From Planotetraspora kaengkrachanensis (GTDB lineage Bacteria > Actinomycetota > Actinomycetes > Streptosporangiales > Streptosporangiaceae): a stretch of 64,000 bases of DNA. The notes beneath the pieces are model-generated. The model had not been told where the DNA came from. It did no database searches and saw nothing but the letters and a program-made list of their open reading frames with translations. Below, in pieces: positions 27,786 through 35,717 of the stretch; the stretch's first letter is position 1; each line of letters opens with the position of its first letter. The translations under genes were made by a program, and so were the position numbers. The stretch spans positions 1 to 64,000 of the forward strand of contig NZ_BONV01000013.1 in assembly GCF_016862895.1 (NCBI RefSeq). Direction: 5' to 3'.

Positions 27786-28356
27786 GCAGCGCGCGGGTGT
27801 TGTCCCAGCCTTCCAGGCCGGGATCGAGGCGGGCGACGTCCGCGGGCTTGCGGAGGCGGTGCCAGCCGGGGCCGGTCGCGACCATGCGGCGTCCGGGGGC
27901 CTGGCGGCGGAGCGCCGCGACCACGTCGGGCTCGTCGAAGTCGGGGACCGCCCAGTCGGGCAGCGGCAGGCGGGAGGCGACGGCCACTGCTCCCCCGCCC
28001 TCGGCGGGGCAGACGGCGATCGGGGCGCGTCCGAGCTCCCGGAAGAGCTTGCCCACGAGGAGCGGCGGCAGGTCGGGCGCGTCGGCGCTGATCACCACGG
28101 CCTCGGTGCCGTACGGCAGGGCCGAGAACGCCTCGGACGGGGATGTGATCGATATCACAGGAGTGCCCGGCCAGGCGATGTCGTCCAGGTCGGGGACTCC
28201 GGCGGAAAGGATCACCGGCTCGACCAACTCGAGGCCGGCGACCATTTCGTAGGTGTCCTCCGCCATGGCGAGAAGAAACTCCTCCGGATCGACGCCCGGA
28301 GGCGAGGCGTCCGTCATCCCCGCCGTGACGAGGACCGCCACGACTCGGGTCAACAT
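27778..28356 (-). CDS. GT-A fold nucleotidyl/glycosyltransferase-like protein
   Basis: A 192-residue soluble protein. The block GTEAVVISADAPDLPPLLVG, followed by RAPIAVCPAEGGGAVAVAS, resembles the nucleotide-binding core of GT-A-fold enzymes such as CofC/FbiD and DUF2064 proteins. No characterised member is recognisable, so the product is a family-level guess. It overlaps the upstream metallopeptidase gene by 7 nt and is likely co-translated with it. GGAGGA abuts the ATG, so the TTG that follows could be the true start. Confidence 0.7.
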   Translation of the reverse strand: MLTRVVAVLVTAGMTDASPPGVDPEEFLLAMAEDTYEMVAGLELVEPVILSAGVPDLDDIAWPGTPVISITSPSEAFSALPYGTEAVVISADAPDLPPLLVGKLFRELGRAPIAVCPAEGGGAVAVASRLPLPDWAVPDFDEPDVVAALRRQAPGRRMVATGPGWHRLRKPADVARLDPGLEGWDNTRALLS

Positions 28357-28865
28357 TCCTCCACGGAGCCGTTGACCCCCATGGAGAACCCCTCGAGGAA
28401 CCCTCTGGCGCGTTCCGCCCGCGGGTATCGCTCGACCAGCTCCCAGAAGCGGGGGCCGTGGCTCGGGACGAGCAGGTGAACCAGCTCATGCATGATCACG
28501 TAGTCGACGACCCAGGCCGGCATTCCACGGAGCCGGGTGGACAGCCGGATCGTCCCGTGGTCGGGGGTGCAGGAGCCCCACCGATGGCGCTGGTTCTCGA
28601 CCCACCTGACGCTGGTCGGGAAGGCCTTGCCGTCCAGATATCGGGTCGCCAGATCCGTCGCTCGGTCGAGCAGATCGTCGTCGCTCGGCTTCCGTCGCTG
28701 CTCTTTGGCGGCTAGCCGATCGAGCATGCGGCGTACCCATTGCTCCTCGTCGGTCAGGCTCAGGCCTGCCGGGAGCAGCACGATGGTCTTGTCTCCATCG
28801 CGGTATGCGGAAACGGTTCGCCGCCGACGTGTGCTCCGACGAACCTCGACTGTCTCGGGGGGCAC
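28350..28865 (-). CDS. YgjP/M48-like metallopeptidase
   Basis: A protein of about 171 residues with the HELVHLLVPSHGPRFW signature: HExxH plus a third His before an FW pair, as in YgjP/WLM-type zincins. A conserved WGSCTPDHGTIRLSTRL block precedes it. The start is uncertain: GTG 28865 gives a typical length, but the frame stays open to 29117 with no clear ribosome-binding site. Conserved beside the ThiF-like and ABC1 genes in actinobacteria; cellular substrate unknown. Confidence 0.82.
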   Translation of the reverse strand: MPPETVEVRRSTRRRRTVSAYRDGDKTIVLLPAGLSLTDEEQWVRRMLDRLAAKEQRRKPSDDDLLDRATDLATRYLDGKAFPTSVRWVENQRHRWGSCTPDHGTIRLSTRLRGMPAWVVDYVIMHELVHLLVPSHGPRFWELVERYPRAERARGFLEGFSMGVNGSVEEC

Positions 28866-29064
28866 ATATGAAAGGTAGCCGACACGCGCGGATTTCCACA
28901 GGGGGGGAGTTACGTTCCCCCTGGTCAATCGAGCAAACGTGACCTTGCGAGCGCGAAAACGACTGTCCTCGCGTAGTTCACCCGCCACATTCACCCCGGT
29001 AATTATCCACAACCCCGAAGATTCCGCCCTCACCCGGGGCGGCGTGTGACAAGGTCTGGCGACT

Positions 29065-30129
29065 ATGAGACCCCGCTTGAAGCCCGCTTTGCGACGTGTC
29101 GACCGCGACGAGCGCACCCTCCAACTCGGCGTCCATCCTCACCGGGCCGTCGTCCTGACCGGAGTCGAGCCCGCCGTCCGACGCCTTATCGACAGCCTGG
29201 ACGGCACCCGGACCCTCACCCAGGCGGTGGCCGAGAGTGATCTCGATGAGGCCTCGGCCCGCGAGGTGATCGCCCTGCTGACGGCCCGCGGGGTGATCGA
29301 CGACGCGGCCGTGCGTCCCGCGCCCCTGGCCGGCCTGACCAGGGCCGAGCGTGACCGGCTCCGCCCCGACGTCGACGTCCTGGCGCTGACCTCGACGGAC
29401 GGTGGGATGGGCGCGGTCGAGCGGCGGAGATCGGCACAGGTCCGCGTGCACGGCGCGGGCCGCGTGGGCGCCCAGATCGCCGTCCTGCTCGCCGCCTCGG
29501 GCATCGGCCACCTCTGCGTCGTGGATCCCGGTACGGCACGGCGGGAGGACGTCGTCCCCGGTGGACTGGGCTGGTCGCACGTGGGCAGGGACCGCGAGGA
29601 GGGGGCGGTCGCCCTCGCCCGCGAGATCGCGCCCGGCGTCAACGCGTGGAGCGGCCGGTCGGCGTCGCGGCTCAGCGATCACGGCTCGCGTCCCGATCTC
29701 GTGATCCTGGCTCCCGTCGGGCCGCTCGATCCGGTGCTGGTCCGTGAGCTAGGCGCCGAGGAGATCCCCCATCTGCTCGCAACGGCCTTCGAGGGATGCG
29801 GCCTCGTGGGGCCGCTGGTGATGCCGGGAGTCACCGCGTGCCTCGACTGTCTCGATCTGACCCGGCGCGATCGTGACCCCTCCTGGCCCGCCGTCAGGGC
29901 CCGGCTCGGCGGCTATCCCGCGGGTGAGTCCGCCTGCGACACGACCTTGTCGGCGCTGGTCGCGGCCCAGGCCGCCGGGCACGCGCTCGCCTTCGTCGAC
30001 GGGGCGGACGCCCTCGCGGGGAGCCTCGACATCCTGCCCGATCGGCGCTGGCGGCACCGGTCGTGGGAGCGTCATTCACAATGTCAATGTGGTCGAAACG
30101 CCACAAATTCGCTAACAATGGTCGCGTGA
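29065..30129 (+). CDS. ThiF-family / TOMM cyclodehydratase-like protein
   Basis: A 354-residue protein. An N-terminal domain of about 100 residues resembles the leader-peptide-binding region of azole-forming cyclodehydratases. It is followed by a ThiF/E1-like Rossmann domain (VRVHGAGRVGAQIAVLLAASG) and zinc-type cysteines in CLDCLDLTRRD and CQCGR. The family is often labelled bacteriocin cyclodehydratase, yet no YcaO protein, dehydrogenase or precursor peptide is nearby. A role in ribosomal peptide modification is therefore doubtful. It overlaps the ABC1 kinase gene by 4 nt (GTGA), implying a shared function. Confidence 0.8.
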   Translation: MRPRLKPALRRVDRDERTLQLGVHPHRAVVLTGVEPAVRRLIDSLDGTRTLTQAVAESDLDEASAREVIALLTARGVIDDAAVRPAPLAGLTRAERDRLRPDVDVLALTSTDGGMGAVERRRSAQVRVHGAGRVGAQIAVLLAASGIGHLCVVDPGTARREDVVPGGLGWSHVGRDREEGAVALAREIAPGVNAWSGRSASRLSDHGSRPDLVILAPVGPLDPVLVRELGAEEIPHLLATAFEGCGLVGPLVMPGVTACLDCLDLTRRDRDPSWPAVRARLGGYPAGESACDTTLSALVAAQAAGHALAFVDGADALAGSLDILPDRRWRHRSWERHSQCQCGRNATNSLTMVA

Positions 30130-31469
30130 CCGACCTTCCCCATCGTGCTGTGACTCGCTCGGCGAAGCTGGCCTCGCTCCCTCTCGGGTTCGCGGGCAGG
30201 ACCGCGATCGGGCTCGGCAGACGGCTCGGCGGCGCCTCCGCGGAGATCGTCACCAGGGAGATACAGCAGCGAACGGCCGACCAGATCTTCAAAGTTCTCG
30301 GCGAGCTCAAGGGCGGGGCCATGAAGCTCGGCCAGGCCCTGTCCATCTTCGAGGCGGCACTGCCGCCCGAGTTCACCGAGCCGTACCGGGCGACGCTGAC
30401 CAGGCTGCAGGACGCCGCTCCTCCGCTGCCCGCGGCGACCGTCCACCGGGTCCTCGCGGAGCAGCTCGGCGACGACTGGCGGGACAATTTCATGGAGTTC
30501 GACGACCGCCCGACGGCCGCCGCCTCCATCGGCCAGGTGCACCGGGCGGTCTGGCACGACGGTCGCGCCGTCGCGGTCAAGATCCAATATCCGGGGGCGG
30601 GGAAGGCCCTGCTCTCCGATTTCAACCAGCTCTCGCGGCTCGGCAAGCTCTTCGGCGTCATGCTGCCCGGCCTCGACATCAAGCCGCTGCTGAGCGAGCT
30701 CAAGGAGCGGGTGGCCGAGGAGCTCGACTATCTGCACGAGGCCGAGGCCCAGCACGCGTTCGCGCAGGAGTTCGCGGGCGACCCGGACTTCTGCGTGCCC
30801 GACGTCATCGCGGCGAACGAGCAGATCCTCGTCACGGAATGGATGGACGGCATCCCGCTGTCCAAGATCATCACTGACGGCTCCCAGGAGGACAGGGATC
30901 GGGCGGGCCTGCAACTGGTCCGCTTCCTCTTCTGCTCTCCGGCGAGAGTCGGCCTGCTGCACGCCGATCCGCATCCGGGCAACTTCCGGGTGATGGAGGA
31001 CGGCCGCCTGGGGGTGCTCGACTTCGGGGCGGTCAACCGCCTGCCGGAGGGCTACCCCCCGATGTTCGGCGCGCTCACGAGGATCTTCAACCAGGGCGAC
31101 ATGGAGTCGGTGGTGCGCGGACTGCGCGACGAGGGCTTCATCCGGCCGCACATCGAGGTCGACGTCGACGCCCTGCGCGCGTTCCTCGCTCCCTACGTCG
31201 AGCCGACGCAGGTGGAGGAGTTCACCTTCACCCGGGAGTGGCTGCGGCACCAGGCGGTGGCCGTCACCGATCTTCGCCCGACCAATGTCGTGCGCCAGCT
31301 CAACCTGCCGCCGTCGTACGTGCTGATCCATCGGGTGCACGCCGCGGGGGTGGGGGTGCTGTGCCAGTTGGGCACCACCGCCCGGTTCCGCGACGAGGCC
31401 ATCCGGTGGGTGCCCGGTTTCGCCGACGACCCCGGCGAGCCGGAGGGGACGACGCTCGCCGCCGTCTGA
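30126..31469 (+). CDS. ABC1/AarF/UbiB-family atypical kinase
   Basis: A 447-residue ABC1 (ADCK/UbiB) protein, the Rv3197 equivalent by context. Motifs in order: KGGAMKLGQALS (the KxGQ motif), AAASIGQVHRA (Ala-rich loop), VAVKIQYP, EELDYLHEA, LLHADPHPGNFRV and VLDFGAV. ABC1 proteins bind ATP and affect quinone or lipid metabolism; in mycobacteria the Rv3197 orthologue has been linked to antibiotic tolerance with WhiB7. GTG 30126 overlaps the upstream stop, so it is coupled to the ThiF-like gene. The frame opens 21 codons earlier but that part is not conserved. Confidence 0.92.
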   Translation: MTDLPHRAVTRSAKLASLPLGFAGRTAIGLGRRLGGASAEIVTREIQQRTADQIFKVLGELKGGAMKLGQALSIFEAALPPEFTEPYRATLTRLQDAAPPLPAATVHRVLAEQLGDDWRDNFMEFDDRPTAAASIGQVHRAVWHDGRAVAVKIQYPGAGKALLSDFNQLSRLGKLFGVMLPGLDIKPLLSELKERVAEELDYLHEAEAQHAFAQEFAGDPDFCVPDVIAANEQILVTEWMDGIPLSKIITDGSQEDRDRAGLQLVRFLFCSPARVGLLHADPHPGNFRVMEDGRLGVLDFGAVNRLPEGYPPMFGALTRIFNQGDMESVVRGLRDEGFIRPHIEVDVDALRAFLAPYVEPTQVEEFTFTREWLRHQAVAVTDLRPTNVVRQLNLPPSYVLIHRVHAAGVGVLCQLGTTARFRDEAIRWVPGFADDPGEPEGTTLAAV

Positions 31470-31550
31470 GCCACGACACTCGCCGCGTCTGAGCCACGAC
31501 GCCCACTGCCGTCCGGCGCCGCGACGCCCACTGTCGTCCGGCACATGGGG

Positions 31551-31581
31551 AAGGCCCCGGTCCGCCTCGGACCGGGGCCTT
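31551..31581. terminator. bidirectional terminator between ABC1 gene and small whiB7-side gene
   Basis: A perfect 14-bp stem (31551-31564 with 31568-31581) has a 3-nt loop and lies between convergent genes. The stretch before it (31469-31545) has short direct repeats built on GACGCCCACTG and GTCCGGC. Confidence 0.85.
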
Positions 31582-31605
31582 CGTGTCGTCAGGCACGTCG
31601 TGTCG

Positions 31606-31788
31606 TCACACCCGCGATAACGCGTCGCTGAGCCGGCGCGAAGCGCGCTCCATCTGCCGGCGAGCCTTGCGCACGCTGTTGACCCGACTCGCGAGCCGCT
31701 CCGCCTCCGCCTCCTGGTGGAGGGTTCGTATTCGCTCATGAGCCAGTTCTTGGTGGAGATACAACGAGGCGCTCGGGGAGATGTTCAT
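31606..31788 (-). CDS. small basic coiled-coil-like protein, 60 aa
   Basis: A 60-residue protein, almost entirely helical and charged (HERIRTLHQEAEAERLASRV, then a basic RKARRQMERASRR segment). AAAGGA precedes the ATG at about 10 nt. It lies 45 nt downstream of whiB7 on the same strand, ahead of a terminator, so it is probably expressed with whiB7 and may belong to the antibiotic-stress response. I do not recognise the family. Confidence 0.6.
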   Translation of the reverse strand: MNISPSASLYLHQELAHERIRTLHQEAEAERLASRVNSVRKARRQMERASRRLSDALSRV

Positions 31789-31833
31789 ATCGAGTGGTTC
31801 CTTTCGAATTTCTGCTGTGCGTGGATGTGCCGG

Positions 31834-32097
31834 TCAGGCTGCGACGGGAGCCTTCCTGGGGCGTCCCCTCGGGCGCTTGCGGGGCACGATGACCCCCCTC
31901 AGGATGAGCTCGCCGCCCCAGACGCCCCACGGCTCCTCGCGCTCCAGCGCGCGGGCCAGGCAGGCCTTCTGGATCGGGCAGCCTCCGCAGAGCGCCTTGG
32001 CGAACTCGACGTCCTCGGGAGACTCGGCGAACCACAGGTCGGGCTCGGTACGGCAGGGGATTTCGGCTTCGATCAGGTCCATGACCGGGGCCGCCAT
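31834..32097 (-). CDS. whiB7: WhiB7-type redox-sensing transcription factor
   Basis: An 87-residue WhiB-family protein, the actinobacterial activator of intrinsic antibiotic resistance. The four Fe-S ligands are the Cys in IPCRTEP and those of CGGCPIQKAC (C-x2-C-x5-C). They are followed by the GVWGGE turn that binds sigma-A and an RGRPRK AT-hook, the hallmark of WhiB7. I start at ATG 32097, with GAGGTG six nt upstream; a GTG three codons earlier overlaps that site. Expression is probably autoregulated from the promoter at 32594-32631 and attenuated by the terminator at 32171-32201. Confidence 0.93.
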   Translation of the reverse strand: MAAPVMDLIEAEIPCRTEPDLWFAESPEDVEFAKALCGGCPIQKACLARALEREEPWGVWGGELILRGVIVPRKRPRGRPRKAPVAA

Positions 32098-32170
32098 CTG
32101 CGTCACCTCTTCGTTCGGTTTGGTCTGTCTGTCCTCGTGGGTGGGCGGGATCGTGGCCGGACAATAAGAA

Positions 32171-32201
32171 AGGCCGCGGATCCTTTGCGGATCCGCGGCC
32201 T
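32171..32201 (-). terminator. attenuator-type terminator in the whiB7 leader
   Basis: A perfect 13-bp stem (32171-32183 with 32189-32201) with a 5-nt loop is followed on the minus strand by the T-rich tract TTCTTATT. It sits 16 nt after the stop of the leader reading frame and about 75 nt before the whiB7 start, so read-through is needed for whiB7 expression. Confidence 0.85.
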
Positions 32202-32217
32202 GGAGAGAGGAGACCGG

Positions 32218-32508
32218 TCAGGTTATGACTGGTTTTCTCCAGGCGTGTCGCGGACCCAGGGCATCGCCATTGGCGGTGCGGTCGGTCTGCTCAGCGCTCA
32301 TCGGCCGGCCCACAGGGATCCGGACATACGAGCGGGTGCGGTGGCTGGCCGGGCCGGCAAGCCTGCCGAAGGCCGACGTTCCAAGGGCTCCGATGATCAG
32401 AGCCTGGGTACGCACGGCTTTGCCGCCAGACAGTTCGATCTGCGCGATGACGGCAGCCAGGCATGCGAAAGCGAGCCACGTGGCCAGGAACACGGTCATG
32501 TTCTCCAC
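32218..32508 (-). CDS. leader reading frame upstream of whiB7, 96 aa, one membrane segment
   Basis: A possible 96-residue protein between the whiB7 promoter and the leader terminator. GTG 32508 has an ideal ribosome-binding site (GGAGGTGA, 5-nt spacing). The frame is also open from ATG 32592, overlapping the palindrome. Residues about 5-25 are hydrophobic (FLATWLAFACLAAVIAQ); the rest is polar and basic. It may be a real small membrane protein, or mainly a translation sensor whose stalling by ribosome-targeting drugs allows read-through into whiB7, as described for uORFs in mycobacterial whiB7 leaders. Which is unknown. Confidence 0.55.
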   Translation of the reverse strand: MENMTVFLATWLAFACLAAVIAQIELSGGKAVRTQALIIGALGTSAFGRLAGPASHRTRSYVRIPVGRPMSAEQTDRTANGDALGPRHAWRKPVIT

Positions 32509-32569
32509 GGGACTCACCTCCACTCGAGTGCTGTCGGCCGGACGGACCGTCCGGCGGTTTCCTTCGACC

Positions 32570-32594
32570 TCATGACTGATGAGATCAGTCATGA
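32570..32594. promoter_or_regulatory. 11-3-11 perfect palindrome at the whiB7 transcription start region
   Basis: TCATGACTGAT-gag-ATCAGTCATGA overlaps the predicted transcription start and the -10 edge. It could be an operator or a 5' hairpin. A second inverted repeat (GCCGGACGG/CCGTCCGGC, 32537-32555) follows. Confidence 0.55.
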
Positions 32595-32631
32595 CCCTAA
32601 ACGCGAACCGCAGGGGCGGGCAACCTATTTT
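32594..32631 (-). promoter_or_regulatory. WhiB7-dependent-type promoter of whiB7
   Basis: On the minus strand an AT-rich box AAAATAGG (32624-32631) directly abuts the -35 hexamer TTGCCC (32618-32623). The -10 TAGGGT (32594-32599) follows after 18 bp. An AT-rich box immediately before the -35 is the known feature of promoters activated by WhiB7/WblC. It lies just after the tesB stop and implies a leader near 490 nt. Confidence 0.75.
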
Positions 32632-32644
32632 CTACCTGCGATTT

Positions 32645-33529
32645 TCACGACTTCATGACATCTTCGCTTACGCGGATCATGCACTCCTGAACCACCGACA
32701 CCGCCAGCTCTCCGGAGGGCGTGAACATCTCCCCGCGGGCGAGGCCGCGCGCGCCTCCGGACCAGGGCGACTCCTGCGCGTAAAGCAGCCAGTCGTCGAC
32801 GCGGAACGGCCGGTGGAACCACATCGCGTGGTCGAGTGACGCTCCCTTGACGTTCGAGGCGCCCCACGCCAGGCCGTGCGCCAGCAGCACCGTGTCGACC
32901 AGGGTGAAGTCGGAGGCGTAGGCGGCGAGCACCACGTGCAGGAGCGGATCGTCGGGCAGGTCCGCGTCGTAACGGAACCACACGTGGTTCTTCGCGCTGA
33001 TCAGGCTGGGGTCCTTCTGCGCCTCCCAGGTCAGCGCGTTCACGTAGCGGGCGTCGACCGGGCGCGGCCTGGCCAGCCAGTCCCGCCAGGCCGGATCGTC
33101 TCCGACGACGTTGAACATGCGCTCCTGGAAGGTCGGCACGGTCTCGGGGTCGGGCACCTGCGGCATGGTGACCGCCTGGTGAGAAACCCCTTCCTCCTGG
33201 ATGTGGAAGGACACCGACATCGTGAAGATCGCCTTGCCGTGCTGCACCGCCACGACCCGCCGCGTCGTGAACGAACGCCCGTCCCTGATCCTCTCGACGT
33301 TGTAGACGATCGGAATGGCGGGGTCGCCGGGACGGATGAAATAGGCGTGCAGCGAGTGGACCATGCGGTCGGAGGCGACCGTACGGCCGGCCGCGACGAG
33401 CGCCTGCGCCGCGACCTGGCCGCCGAAGACCCGCTGTATGCGCTCCTCGGGGCTGCGGCCCCGGAAGATGTCCAGCTCGATCTGCTCGAGGTCGAGCAGA
33501 TCCAGCACTTCCTTGAGCGCCGAATTCAC
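32645..33529 (-). CDS. tesB: acyl-CoA thioesterase II
   Basis: A 294-residue double-hotdog TesB enzyme that hydrolyses acyl-CoA to free fatty acid and CoA. Diagnostic blocks are QRVFGGQVAAQAL, HSLHAYFIRPGD, the N-terminal-half RDGRSFTTRRVVAVQ, and the C-terminal-half LDHAMWFHRPFRVDDWLLY with the conserved Asp/His. Length is standard. It lies upstream of the whiB7 promoter on the same strand; the uvrD2 gene precedes it by 26 nt, so the two are likely co-transcribed. Confidence 0.94.
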   Translation of the reverse strand: MNSALKEVLDLLDLEQIELDIFRGRSPEERIQRVFGGQVAAQALVAAGRTVASDRMVHSLHAYFIRPGDPAIPIVYNVERIRDGRSFTTRRVVAVQHGKAIFTMSVSFHIQEEGVSHQAVTMPQVPDPETVPTFQERMFNVVGDDPAWRDWLARPRPVDARYVNALTWEAQKDPSLISAKNHVWFRYDADLPDDPLLHVVLAAYASDFTLVDTVLLAHGLAWGASNVKGASLDHAMWFHRPFRVDDWLLYAQESPWSGGARGLARGEMFTPSGELAVSVVQECMIRVSEDVMKS

Positions 33530-33555
33530 GGGGCCTCCATCAAACGGGGGACTTA

Positions 33556-35646
33556 TTACTCGTCGGTAACACTAGTGGCGGCACGGCACAGCTCCAGAAC
33601 CGCGTCGCCGTACCGGTCAAGTTTGACGCGTCCGATGCCCGCGATGGAGAGCAGGCCCTCCTCCGATGTGGGAACCCGCTCCGCGATGGCCTGAAGGGTC
33701 ACATCGGTGAACACGACGTAGGCGGGGACCTTCGTCTCCTTGGCCACACCCGAGCGCCAGGACCTCAGGCTCTCCAGGAGAGCCTCGTCGTAGTCGGCCG
33801 GGCAGGTCGCACAGCGGCCCAGCTTCTGCTCGGCCGCCACGGCCAGGGTCTTGCCGCAGATCCGGCAGTGCAGCGGCGCCGCCGCCTTCTTGGCGCCGCC
33901 GGAGGGCCGCTCGACGCGGCTCACGACCGGGGTGCGCGGCGACAGGCCGTCGAGGAAGCGGGAGGGGCGGCGGGAGCGGCGGCCCCCCGGCGAGCGGGCC
34001 AGCGCCCACGACAGGTGCAGGTGCTCACGGGCGCGGGTGACCCCCACGTACAGCAGGCGCCGCTCCTCCTCGACCTGCTCGGGGGTCTCCGCGTAGATGA
34101 TCGGCAACATTCCCTCGGTGAGCCCCACGAGGAACACGGCGTCCCACTCCAGGCCCTTCGCCGCGTGGAACGAGGCGAGGGTCACGCCCTCGACCGGCGG
34201 CGCGTGCTGCTCGGCCGCCCTGCGCTCAAGCTCGGTGACGAACGCGGGCAGGTCGGCGCCCTCCGCGGCCATGTCCTCCGCCAGGTCGGCGAGGGCCTTG
34301 AGCGACTCCCACTTCTCCCTGGCCTTGCCGCCGCTGGGCGGCTCGGGGGTCAGGCCGATGCCGGACAGGATGGCGTGCACCCCGGGCGCCAGCGCCTCCT
34401 CGTCGTTCGCCGACCGGGCGGCGCCCCGCAGCAGCACGACGGCCTGCCGTACCTCGGGGCGCTCGAAGAACCGCTCGGCTCCCCGCAGCAGGTACGGCAC
34501 GCCGGCCTCGGTGAACGCCTGCTCGTACGCCTCGGACTGGGCGTTGATCCGAAACAGCACCGCGATCTCCCGGGTGGGCACGCCGTCGGCCATCAGCTTC
34601 TTGACCGTCAGCGCCACCCCCAGCGCCTCGGCAGGCTCGTCGTCGTACTCGGTGAAGACGGGCTCGGGCCCCTCCGGCCGCTGGGCGACCAGTTCCATCC
34701 GGTGCACCGACCGTGCGATCACCCGGTTGGCCAGCGTGACCACCTGCGGCGTCGACCGGTAGTCGCGGATCAGCCTGATCACGCTCGCGGAGGGGTACTC
34801 GACGGCGAAGTTCGTGAGGTAGTGGGGGGTCGCCCCGGTGAAGGAGTAGATGGTCTGGTTCGGGTCGCCCACGACGCACAGGTCGTCGCGCCCGCCCAGC
34901 CACGTGTCCAGCAGGAGTTTCTGTAGCGGGTTGACGTCCTGGAACTCGTCCACGACGAAGTAGCGGTACTGCTGGCGGATCTGCGCGGCGACCTCGCGGT
35001 GCTCGGTCATGACGGCGGCGGTGAGCTCGAGGATCGTCTCGAAGTCGATCAGGTTGCGCTGGCGGCGGAGGGCCTCGTAGCCGTCGTAGAGGCGGGCCAC
35101 CTCCTCGGGCGGAACGGGGGGCGTGCGCCGGGCCTTGACCGCGGCCGCGGGGTAGTCCTCCGGCGCGACCTGAGTGACCTTCGCCCACTCGATCTCACTG
35201 GCGACGTCCCGCAGCTCACCGCGGTCGGGGTTCTTCCGCAGGCGGCGGCATGCCTCGATCAGCAGCGGCAGCTTCGACTCGACCACCTGGGGTGGATCGC
35301 CGCCGATGACGCGCGGCCAGAAGTAGCTCAGCTGTCGCAGGGCGGCGGCGTGGAACGTCCGCGCCTGGACGCCGGGGGCGCCCAGCTGACGCAACCGCTG
35401 CTTGAGCTCGCCCGCCGCCCGGGTGGTGAAGGTCACCGCGAGGACGCCCTGCGGATCCACGACCCCGCTCTGCACCGCGTAGGCGATGCGGTGGGTGATG
35501 GCGCGCGTCTTGCCCGTGCCCGCACCCGCGAGCACGCACACGGGGCCGCGCACCGCTTCGACGACCTCGCGCTGTTCGGGATCAAGGCCCCCAAGGACGT
35601 CCAAATGGGCTCCCAATATGCGATGCGGGCGATGTACTGGCATCAT
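33556..35646 (-). CDS. uvrD2: superfamily 1 DNA helicase UvrD2 with tetracysteine and HRDC
   Basis: A 696-residue SF1A helicase of the actinobacterial UvrD2 type. Motif I is LAGAGTGKT near residue 40, motif II VVDEFQDVNPLQ, motif VI LLYVGVTRAREHL. Near residue 590 a zinc-type tetracysteine (CRICGK, then CATCPAD 18 residues later) links to a C-terminal HRDC domain, the diagnostic UvrD2 architecture. A second Met follows the first, and the true start could be slightly downstream. The next gene is divergent, 71 bp away. Mycobacterial uvrD2 is essential and acts in DNA repair/replication. Confidence 0.94.
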   Translation of the reverse strand: MMPVHRPHRILGAHLDVLGGLDPEQREVVEAVRGPVCVLAGAGTGKTRAITHRIAYAVQSGVVDPQGVLAVTFTTRAAGELKQRLRQLGAPGVQARTFHAAALRQLSYFWPRVIGGDPPQVVESKLPLLIEACRRLRKNPDRGELRDVASEIEWAKVTQVAPEDYPAAAVKARRTPPVPPEEVARLYDGYEALRRQRNLIDFETILELTAAVMTEHREVAAQIRQQYRYFVVDEFQDVNPLQKLLLDTWLGGRDDLCVVGDPNQTIYSFTGATPHYLTNFAVEYPSASVIRLIRDYRSTPQVVTLANRVIARSVHRMELVAQRPEGPEPVFTEYDDEPAEALGVALTVKKLMADGVPTREIAVLFRINAQSEAYEQAFTEAGVPYLLRGAERFFERPEVRQAVVLLRGAARSANDEEALAPGVHAILSGIGLTPEPPSGGKAREKWESLKALADLAEDMAAEGADLPAFVTELERRAAEQHAPPVEGVTLASFHAAKGLEWDAVFLVGLTEGMLPIIYAETPEQVEEERRLLYVGVTRAREHLHLSWALARSPGGRRSRRPSRFLDGLSPRTPVVSRVERPSGGAKKAAAPLHCRICGKTLAVAAEQKLGRCATCPADYDEALLESLRSWRSGVAKETKVPAYVVFTDVTLQAIAERVPTSEEGLLSIAGIGRVKLDRYGDAVLELCRAATSVTDE

Positions 35647-35717
35647 CCTTCCAGCAGCCGCCCTGGCGTGTCCTGAGACCGGGTCGGCACACGGTACCAG
35701 CGGGGAGGAACCAGCCC

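Noticed and set aside
29065-30129. Azole peptide (TOMM) biosynthesis cluster
   Set aside because: Only a cyclodehydratase-like protein is present; there is no YcaO protein, dehydrogenase or precursor peptide nearby.
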